Below are positions 1 to 4,721 of a DNA stretch of 16,084 bases, in pieces. The notes under the pieces were generated by a model. It did not search any database, was not told where the DNA came from, and was given only the letters and a program-made list of their open reading frames with translations. The DNA lies in NCBI GenBank assembly GCA_002327785.1, contig DCUI01000169.1, positions 1 to 16,084 of the forward strand, given 5' to 3'. The translations under genes and the position numbers were made by a program. Position 1 is the stretch's first letter, and each line of letters starts with the position of its first letter. This stretch comes from Phycisphaerales bacterium UBA2218 (GTDB lineage Bacteria; Planctomycetota; Phycisphaerae; Sedimentisphaerales; Anaerobacaceae).

Positions 1-840
1 CTTCTGCTGGATCTCCATGTTGTACTGGATCTGGTCGAACGGCACGTGGCCGGGCCCTTCGACCATGACCTGGCAGCCCTTCTCCCAGGCCCGCTGGGTC
101 AACTCGCCCAAGGTACGCAACTCCGCGAGCTGGGCTTCGTCGGTCGCGTCGGCGATCGCGCCGGGCCGAAGCCCGTCGCCCAGGGAGAAGCACACGTCGT
201 GCTCGACCATGATGTCGCACAGGTCGTCGAACATCTCGTACAAGGGATTCTGTCGGTCGTGGTGGAGCATCCATTTGGCGAGCAGCGCGCCACCCCGGCT
301 GACGATCCCCATCACTCGCTTCTCGACCAGCGGCAGGTGCTCCCGGAGCAGGCCGGCATGGATCGTGAAGAAATCCACACCCTGGCGGGCCTGTTTCTCT
401 ACTGTCCGCAGGATGATATCGGACGTGACATCCTCGACGCTGCGGCCCTCGATCACCTGGTAGATCGGAACCGTCCCGAAGGGCGCGGGGCAGTGGGCGA
501 GCAGCTCGTCGCGGATCGCGTCGAGGTCGCCGCCCGTGCTGAGGTCCATGATGACGTCGGCCCCGACGGCCAAGGCGGCGTTCATCTTCTCGATTTCTGC
601 CTGCACGGAGCATCGGATGCTGCTGGTGCCGATGTTCGCGTTGACTTTCGTTGCAAGCGCTCGGCCGATGCCCACCGGCCGCAGATTGGTCTTCAGATGG
701 GCCTGGTTGGCCGGGATGACCAGCCGGCCGGCGGCTGTCTCCTCGCGAACCGTCCGCACGTCCACGCCTTCGCTCTCGGCGACGTGGCGCATGGCGGCTG
801 TGATTGTCCCAGCCCTGGCATCCATCAGTTGTGTCGTCAT
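1..840 (-). CDS. thiC: Phosphomethylpyrimidine synthase ThiC, 3' end beyond window (partial)
   Basis: ThiC is a radical-SAM enzyme that converts aminoimidazole ribotide to hydroxymethylpyrimidine phosphate in thiamine biosynthesis. The minus-strand frame is open from the ATG to the window edge, giving 280 codons. It starts MTTQLMDARAGTITAAM and carries family signatures: KVNANIGTS, the GADVIMDLSTGGDLDAIR block, GTVPIYQ, FFTIHAGLL, SRGGALLAKWM and VMVEGPGHVP. The C-terminal CxxCxxxxC cluster motif lies outside the window. The family is usually about 430 residues, so roughly one third is missing. The start is supported by a GAGGAG ribosome binding site 7-8 nt upstream. A TPP riboswitch and an intrinsic terminator lie directly upstream, so regulation by thiamine pyrophosphate is clear. 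It is unrelated in function to the flagellar cluster next to it. Confidence 0.97.
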   Translation of the reverse strand, partial: MTTQLMDARAGTITAAMRHVAESEGVDVRTVREETAAGRLVIPANQAHLKTNLRPVGIGRALATKVNANIGTSSIRCSVQAEIEKMNAALAVGADVIMDLSTGGDLDAIRDELLAHCPAPFGTVPIYQVIEGRSVEDVTSDIILRTVEKQARQGVDFFTIHAGLLREHLPLVEKRVMGIVSRGGALLAKWMLHHDRQNPLYEMFDDLCDIMVEHDVCFSLGDGLRPGAIADATDEAQLAELRTLGELTQRAWEKGCQVMVEGPGHVPFDQIQYNMEIQQK

Positions 841-862
841 GGCTCAAACTCCTCGTGCCAAC

Positions 863-890
863 AAAAAAATCGCTCCAGCGGGAAGCGATT
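863..890 (-). terminator. Intrinsic terminator of the thiC riboswitch
   Basis: On the minus strand AATCGCT, a 9-nt loop and AGCGATT form a perfect 7-bp stem followed by a run of Ts. It lies between the TPP aptamer and the thiC ribosome binding site, so it is the regulatory terminator of the expression platform. The 5' arm (with its next T) can instead pair over 7 bp with the 3' strand of aptamer helix P1 (AAGCGAT at 918-924), which gives a plausible antiterminator. Confidence 0.85.
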
Positions 891-917
891 CCTCAGACTT
901 GCCAACATTCTGTTGTC

Positions 918-1035
918 ATCGCTTTCCTACGCAGGCATAGTGGTCCGACACGCCATGCATGTCTTATAGACCACTTGTCCTGATCAGGTTCGGAGGGTCT
1001 TCTCTCAGGTCCGCGTTCGGACCACCCCTAGCGAC
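918..1035 (-). ncRNA. TPP riboswitch aptamer (THI element) with enlarged L5
   Basis: Read on the minus strand, the conserved THI-box parts occur in order: GTCGCT (P1 5' strand), AGGGGTG (P2), a compact P3 (GTCCG/CGGAC), CTGAGAG at about 1001-1008, ACCCTCCGAACCTGATCAGG (P2/P4) at 979-998, and CCTGCGTAGGA at 925-935, closing with AGCGAT (P1 3' strand). Most aptamers have about 5-6 nt in L5. Here that loop holds an extra nested hairpin: GTGGTC/GACCAC (969-974 with 940-945) enclosing GACATGC/GCGTGTC (957-963 with 947-953). The predicted transcription start falls at the P1 5' strand. Binding of thiamine pyrophosphate would stabilise P1 and let the downstream terminator form. Confidence 0.95.
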
Positions 1036-1042
1036 CGGGTTC

Positions 1043-1071
1043 ATTGTACAGGATGCCGCCGGGCGCGTCTA
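1043..1071 (-). promoter_or_regulatory. Probable sigma70-type promoter for thiC
   Basis: On the minus strand a -35-like TAGACG (1066-1071) is separated by exactly 17 nt from a -10-like TACAAT (1043-1048). A start about 7 nt downstream of the -10 falls at the first base of the TPP aptamer, which supports the call. The -35 matches consensus at 4 of 6 positions. Confidence 0.6.
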
Positions 1072-1081
1072 TCCCGCAGGA

Positions 1082-1288
1082 TTACAATAATTGAAAGCCG
1101 TCTCGCCGCATGGTTTCGGCGACCGCCCATAAGCCATGATGAAATAGGGGATTATGCCTCTCACGACGATGGCCTGACTCGGATCGGGGCATTTTGGGCG
1201 TCAGCGGATCGGAAGGGGGGGTGGTTTGATTGAGGTCCCATAACCGCAGCGGCCACCCAAAGAACACGGGGCCCTTTCTGCCATCCAT
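1082..1288 (-). CDS. Doubtful 68-codon ORF
   Basis: The frame encodes a 68-residue protein rich in Trp, Pro and Arg (GWPLRLWDLNQTT near residue 11, ending RRDGFQLL). I recognise no domain, signal peptide or membrane segment. No convincing ribosome binding site precedes the ATG, which sits inside a GC-rich stem-loop, and the stop lies just upstream of the thiC promoter. It may be a non-coding or repetitive spacer with a chance open frame. It is listed because the stretch otherwise holds no gene. Confidence 0.15.
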   Translation of the reverse strand: MDGRKGPVFFGWPLRLWDLNQTTPPSDPLTPKMPRSESGHRRERHNPLFHHGLWAVAETMRRDGFQLL

Positions 1289-1299
1289 GGCCGGCCCCG
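1267..1299 (-). other. GC-rich stem-loop downstream of flgM-like gene
   Basis: CGGGGCC and GGCCCCG form a perfect 7-bp inverted repeat with a 19-nt loop that holds a second small hairpin (GCCA/TGGC). It lies about 30 nt past the stop of the FlgM-like gene, where the flagellar cluster ends. No T-run follows on either strand, so it is not a canonical intrinsic terminator, though it could still mark the operon end or protect the transcript end. Confidence 0.35.
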
Positions 1300-1328
1300 C
1301 GGCGCAATCTGCGTGATTCGTAAATCTC

Positions 1329-1598
1329 TCAAATGCCGAACATTAGGATGTTCTCTGCTGCGGACCGGATGTTTTCCGAAGTCGTGAGCCGGTTTGACTG
1401 AAGCAGTTCTCTGGCCTTTTCGACTGCATCGGTGTCCGCCTCACGGGCCTGGAGTGCCTGGTTGACCATGTCTGCAAAGTTGACTTGGAGCGTGGCATCC
1501 GGGTCGTCCGTTGCGGGTTGATTCGCCGCATCGGCATGAGGTACAGCATTCATCCCCATCCTATAGGCAACGTGATTGTTTTGAATATTCTCAATCAT
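1329..1598 (-). CDS. flgM: FlgM-like anti-sigma28 factor
   Basis: This 89-residue protein has the FlgM layout: a polar, probably disordered N-terminal half and a C-terminal pair of helices (about residues 55-89, EKARELLQSNRLTTSENIRS then AAENILMFGI). In FlgM the C-terminal helices bind FliA and hold it inactive until the hook is complete and FlgM is exported through the flagellar secretion channel. The ATG has an AAGGAA ribosome binding site about 9 nt upstream. fliA lies about 2 kb away in the same cluster, which supports the call. It is the last gene of the cluster, after a 126-nt gap that could hold its own promoter. Sequence similarity to FlgM is seen only as a pattern, so an unrelated small helical protein cannot be excluded. 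Confidence 0.6.
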   Translation of the reverse strand: MIENIQNNHVAYRMGMNAVPHADAANQPATDDPDATLQVNFADMVNQALQAREADTDAVEKARELLQSNRLTTSENIRSAAENILMFGI

Positions 1599-1642
1599 GT
1601 TCTGATTCCTTCATGGCCCTTTCTGTAGTTAGTTTTCGCATC

Positions 1643-1654
1643 ATTCCGCGGAAT
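1643..1654. repeat. 12-bp perfect palindrome upstream of flgM-like gene
   Basis: ATTCCGCGGAAT is a perfect palindrome in the leader, about 45 nt upstream of the FlgM-like start codon. Its position would suit an operator, but no regulator is identified and the site could be incidental. Confidence 0.35.
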
Positions 1655-1724
1655 CTTAAGCGTTTCCTCGGGGAAAATGCGTTTTTAACATTGTCAGAGG
1701 CCATGTTTCTTTCTCACGGCAGGG

Positions 1725-2423
1725 CTACTTGAGCTTCGGTTTCTGTAAAGTGGAGGCCACCTCGTAGGCCACGAACTTGCAGAAGTTCAACGAGCTGATG
1801 ACCACGAGCTCTTCGCCCAGCGGGGCGTGCCCGGATCGCAACTGCTGCTCGTAATACTTCCGGATCCGCTTTTGGATGGTCTTGTCCGCGCTGTCCCAGA
1901 TTTGTTCCACCCCCCAGATGAGTTGGCCGTCGGTCAGATCCAGCAGCCTGAGCCGCAGGCCGACGACCATGTGTGGATAGGGCTGGTACTGGGTGATTGT
2001 GCCCAGCAGAAGGCCGTTGCTTCGTAAGGTCTCCTGCAGGGCCACCAGTTGTCGCATGGCCTGGAGGTTGTCGAGGTTCTCCTGGAGACTGCGCCACGCG
2101 GGGTCGTCCTGGCGAACGAGCACCAAACCGAACATCTGCCGTTTCTGGGTCTCCAGGTAGAGTGCCTGGGTCATCTCGCTGGAGACCTGTGGATAACTGG
2201 AAGTGTTGTCTATCTCGACCAGTGCGACCCGGCCCAGGGCATGCAGGTCCTTGCTCTGATCCAGGAAATAGGAGCCCGCCATCCCGCCATTTTCATTTCC
2301 GGATTCACAACCGCAGATCGAGCCCATTGCCAGGATCGCCAGCAGGCAGGATCTTCTTAACCACCTTCGGTCGACCGCAGGTGTTTTTCGGCCGTGGCCG
2401 ATCGGGGTCTCACTGTATCGCAT
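1725..2423 (-). CDS. Putative outer-membrane lipoprotein, FlgO/LpoB/CsgG-like pattern
   Basis: The 232-residue protein has a basic n-region, a hydrophobic stretch (LLAILAMGSICG) and a Cys that fits a loose lipobox (ICG-C), so it is probably a lipoprotein. The mature part runs RVALVEIDN, then a helical stretch, then FGLVLVR, then GLLLGTITQYQPYP and GLRLRLLDLTDGQLIW. This beta-alpha order resembles the nucleotide-binding-like fold of LpoB, FlgO and CsgG-type proteins; this is a judgement from pattern, not an alignment score. FlgO is a flagellum-associated outer-membrane protein in Vibrio, so a flagellar role fits the neighbourhood. The frame is open 19 codons further upstream, but the ATG used has GGGGAG about 9 nt upstream and overlaps the preceding lipoprotein gene by 14 nt, implying coupled translation. 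Confidence 0.7.
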   Translation of the reverse strand: MRYSETPIGHGRKTPAVDRRWLRRSCLLAILAMGSICGCESGNENGGMAGSYFLDQSKDLHALGRVALVEIDNTSSYPQVSSEMTQALYLETQKRQMFGLVLVRQDDPAWRSLQENLDNLQAMRQLVALQETLRSNGLLLGTITQYQPYPHMVVGLRLRLLDLTDGQLIWGVEQIWDSADKTIQKRIRKYYEQQLRSGHAPLGEELVVISSLNFCKFVAYEVASTLQKPKLK

Positions 2424-3003
2424 TGGGCTCACTCCCCTGCGGCGCGACGGATTTCTGGGGCGACGTCGTGTCGTTCGCATCCGGGCTCAGTGTGGTCACG
2501 TGCCGCTGTCCTATGACTCCCGCTTCGGCCTCGCCGCCGAGAATCTCGAGAACCTTCAGCAACGCCTCCAACTGGGCGCTGGCGGCGTCCCGCATTTCGC
2601 CTCGGAAGCCAAGGATATTGCTCTTCCAGTGGTTCAGCTCCGTGAGCATCTCGATCAGAAGATTGTTGGCTTCCGCGAGTTCCTTCTGCGTCTGTCTGAG
2701 TTTGGCGTCCAGGGTGGTGATCTGCCCTCGCAGGTTCTCGTTCTCGTTTGTAAGCCGTTGATTTTCCTGTCGCAGCGTGACGCTCACGTCGGACAGCTTG
2801 GCGTATTTTTCCGACAGCTCGATGGCGGATTCGACGGCTGTGCGGCCTTCCAGCGGTGTGTCCCGGAAGCGTTTGGCCGTGGTGTCGCCTGAGTTGCCGC
2901 CCTTGGCGTCGGTGTTGGCGGGGCTCGGCGCCGTCGTGCATCCGGCAATTACCACGGCGGCAATGGCAAGCAGCCACGCTATCGATCTTGCGGTTCGGAT
3001 CAT
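2410..3003 (-). CDS. Lipoprotein with a coiled coil, unknown function
   Basis: The 197-residue product has a clear lipoprotein signal: MIRTAR, a hydrophobic core, then VIAGC with the acylated Cys at about residue 22. Residues about 55-125 form a heptad-rich coiled coil (SVTLRQENQRLTNENENLRG, then TLDAKLRQTQKELAEANNLL). The tail after about residue 165 is polar, Thr/Ser/Asp/Pro-rich and probably disordered. The ATG has GGAG about 9 nt upstream. It overlaps the next lipoprotein gene, so the two are likely made together and may form a complex in the envelope. I recognise no family. A flagellar role is inferred only from position. Confidence 0.75.
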   Translation of the reverse strand: MIRTARSIAWLLAIAAVVIAGCTTAPSPANTDAKGGNSGDTTAKRFRDTPLEGRTAVESAIELSEKYAKLSDVSVTLRQENQRLTNENENLRGQITTLDAKLRQTQKELAEANNLLIEMLTELNHWKSNILGFRGEMRDAASAQLEALLKVLEILGGEAEAGVIGQRHVTTLSPDANDTTSPQKSVAPQGSEPNAIQ

Positions 3004-3049
3004 ACTGTTTCTCCATCATGACGACGGGTGTTCTTGTTGACCGGCTGTC

Positions 3050-3076
3050 TTATCGCGTGTCGGGGTTGCGCGGCTA
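3050..3076 (-). promoter_or_regulatory. Weak sigma28-like promoter candidate
   Basis: On the minus strand CGCGATAA (6 of 8 matches to GCCGATAA) lies 15 nt after TAGC (2 of 4 matches to TAAA). The spacing is right for FliA, but the -35 part is poor. If real, it would drive the lipoprotein pair as late flagellar genes. Confidence 0.2.
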
Positions 3077-3340
3077 CCCCTGTGTCGGCTCCGGCCGCAC
3101 GGGGGAGGAATTCGCAGCCGCGTAGTCGCAGCGGACATAGGTCATTCTGCCGCACGAGCAGGTCACCTCGATCATGGCGTAATCCGGATGGCTTTGCGTG
3201 ACACGCACGCGTGTGCCGGCCGGGACCGATCTGGATCCATTGCAGTCTGTCGCTGTGGTTGGATCGATGCTCAGTTGGACCGGGTCATCCAGCGTGACCT
3301 CGGCGGCCTTCAAAACGTGTCGTATGGTTCTGGGCGTCAT
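3074..3340 (-). CDS. Small Cys-containing protein, unknown function
   Basis: The 88-residue protein starts MTPRTIRHVLKAAEV and contains four Cys: one in TDCNGS (near residue 33) and three in TCSCG...VRC (near residues 61-71). The spacing suggests a small metal-binding site or a redox-active knuckle, although no named zinc-ribbon family is recognised. The middle part (SRSVPAGTRVRVTQSHPDYA) looks like a short beta-rich domain. The reading frame also opens at a TTG 27 nt upstream, but the ATG used has AAGGTG about 10 nt upstream. It sits between the fliA end of the cluster and the lipoprotein pair. There is no signal peptide, so it is probably cytoplasmic. Confidence 0.65.
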   Translation of the reverse strand: MTPRTIRHVLKAAEVTLDDPVQLSIDPTTATDCNGSRSVPAGTRVRVTQSHPDYAMIEVTCSCGRMTYVRCDYAAANSSPVRPEPTQG

Positions 3341-3360
3341 GTCTTTTTTCACCTTTGATA

Positions 3361-3389
3361 ATTCCAACCATAGAAAGGCCCGGCGTCAA
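3361..3389 (-). promoter_or_regulatory. Possible sigma70-type promoter
   Basis: TTGACG (3384-3389) and TGGAAT (3361-3366) are 17 nt apart on the minus strand, matching the consensus at 5 of 6 and 4 of 6 positions. The -35 overlaps the stop codon of the gene upstream. It could start a separate transcript for the Cys-containing protein and the lipoproteins. Confidence 0.3.
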
Positions 3390-3598
3390 GCGCGGTAATC
3401 GATTCTGTGCGGGCCGTCGTTTCGGTCGGGCGTCGATTCCTGGGGCTTCTCATTCTGAGGTTTGTCCCGGGGCTGCTGTTGTTGCTCCGGCGGCTTCTGT
3501 TTGCGCTTTTGCTCCTCTCGCTGTTGGGCCGGCGTCACACTATGGATGCTGTGAAGATTCTCAACGGGCTGAATGAAAGTGAAATTGCTATCCGTCAT
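3386..3598 (-). CDS. Small Gln/Lys/Pro-rich protein coupled to fliA
   Basis: This 70-residue protein starts MTDSNFTFIQPVENLHSIHS and continues with a highly charged, low-complexity half (QQREEQKRKQ, PPEQQQQPRDK). It is predicted to be disordered apart from a short N-terminal motif. Its ATG lies inside the last codons of fliA, with an 11-nt overlap, so coupled translation with the sigma factor is likely. The frame extends 27 codons upstream inside fliA, but the ATG used fits the overlap better. The GGAG in the end of fliA is about 9-12 nt upstream. I recognise no family. Confidence 0.6.
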   Translation of the reverse strand: MTDSNFTFIQPVENLHSIHSVTPAQQREEQKRKQKPPEQQQQPRDKPQNEKPQESTPDRNDGPHRIDYRA

Positions 3599-4493
3599 CT
3601 TTCCACTGCTCCAATTTGGTTGACAGGCTGAAAAGTGCGCTGGCGTGCAACTGGCTGACGCGCGATTCGGTAATCTCAAGCACCTCCGCGATCTGCTTCA
3701 TGGTCAAATGCTGTTGGTAGTACAGGACGAGTATTTGCAGACGCCGCTCGTCCAGCTCCTGCATGGCCTTGGTGAGCTGCTCGATGAGTTCCCTTCTCTC
3801 CAATTGGTCGTCGGGGCCGGCCACATCGGCGCAAGCCAGGATGTTTCCCAACGCCGGTTCTTCCTGTTCGAGGGCGTCAATGGAAACGAAATGCTGGGCC
3901 CGAGCGCTCTCAAACAGCCCACAGACTTCTTCGACGGAGATGTCGAGCTTCCGGGCCAGATCCTCATCCGTAGGGGCGCTGCCTGTTTGTTGAGTGATTC
4001 GGCGGCACATTTCCCTCGCCGCTCGGATTTGGCGGGTCACACCCGACGGCAGCAGGGAGGCCCTGCGCAATTCGTCGAGCACGGCCCCTTTGATCCGGAT
4101 GTAGGCATAGGTTCTGAACTCGACCTGGTGGGCGGCGTCGAAATCCCTGGCTGCCTTGAGCAATCCAACCGTGCCGGCCGAGACCAGGTCCTCAAAAGAC
4201 AGGGGTGGTTTGATATAGCTCACGGCCCGGCGGGCGATCTTGCGGACCATCGGCAGCAGTTGGATGATTTCGTCATCGCTGATGCGGCGGTGCCTGTGCC
4301 CATTGTAGGCCCGCATGGCCACGGCCTTGAGATGGTCGTCGTTGTCCGTAACCCCTGCCTCATGCATCGTACGTTGCGGCTCGATGCCGGAGGCGGCAGC
4401 CTGGAGGGTGCATGTGCTCCCGGCCTCCGACCCGTGGCCCGCGGTGGCTGATTGTTCAGTTGTCTGTGCCATATCTCCGGTTTCCGCTGTCAC
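3588..4493 (-). CDS. fliA: RNA polymerase sigma factor FliA (sigma28)
   Basis: FliA directs RNA polymerase to late flagellar and chemotaxis genes. Region 2 is clear at about residues 75-145 (DEIIQLLPMVRKIARR, LSFEDLVSAGTVGLLKAARD, FRTYAYIRIKGAVLDELRR). Region 3 follows (SGVTRQIRAAREMCRR, PTDEDLARKLDISVEEV). Region 4 with its helix-turn-helix is at about residues 240-295 (LQILVLYYQQHLTMKQIAEV, TESRVSQLHASAL). The protein is 301 residues, about 50 longer than typical FliA, because of a polar N-terminal extension of about 65 residues. The GTG start has GGAG at 7-nt spacing; an in-frame ATG 21 nt later also has GGAG but only 3 nt away. The gene overlaps the small membrane protein gene upstream by 38 nt. 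Its likely antagonist is the FlgM-like protein at the end of the cluster. Confidence 0.95.
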   Translation of the reverse strand: MTAETGDMAQTTEQSATAGHGSEAGSTCTLQAAASGIEPQRTMHEAGVTDNDDHLKAVAMRAYNGHRHRRISDDEIIQLLPMVRKIARRAVSYIKPPLSFEDLVSAGTVGLLKAARDFDAAHQVEFRTYAYIRIKGAVLDELRRASLLPSGVTRQIRAAREMCRRITQQTGSAPTDEDLARKLDISVEEVCGLFESARAQHFVSIDALEQEEPALGNILACADVAGPDDQLERRELIEQLTKAMQELDERRLQILVLYYQQHLTMKQIAEVLEITESRVSQLHASALFSLSTKLEQWKDDG

Positions 4494-4719
4494 CCGGGTT
4501 CTCCATCTTCCTGATCTGACTGGCGATTACAGCCTGGGTGAGAATCGCGTTAACGACCCGCAGGGCAGTTCTTGCCACGATATACGCCACGGCGGCGCCC
4601 AGCACCGCCCGTTTACAGCAGATATGGGGCGACAGCCCCCCAAGAGAGCCAATAATCCCTATCGCAAAGAAACAGAGAACCCCGGTGCTGACCGCTATGG
4701 ATCGGATTGGCAGCAGCAT
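4456..4719 (-). CDS. Small two-helix membrane protein between flhA and fliA
   Basis: The 87-residue protein has two hydrophobic segments, about residues 8-30 (IAVSTGVLCFFAIGIIGSLG) and about 38-65 (AVLGAAVAYIVARTALRVV). A short basic, polar tail follows. The ATG has AAGGAG 9-10 nt upstream and lies 2 nt after the flhA stop, so it is almost certainly translated. I recognise no family. It stands where flhF and flhG are often found and could be an accessory of the export gate or an unrelated membrane protein. Confidence 0.7.
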   Translation of the reverse strand: MLLPIRSIAVSTGVLCFFAIGIIGSLGGLSPHICCKRAVLGAAVAYIVARTALRVVNAILTQAVIASQIRKMENPGDSGNRRYGTDN

Positions 4720-4721
4720 CC

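Noticed and set aside
46..969. Long plus-strand open frame of 307 codons opposite thiC and its leader
   Set aside because: It is the antisense shadow of thiC and runs through the riboswitch; thiC on the minus strand has full family signatures.
1599..1724. Sigma28 promoter for the flgM-like gene
   Set aside because: The best tries (TAAG-N15-GCGAAAAC and TAAA with CCCGAGGA at wrong spacing) match too few positions.
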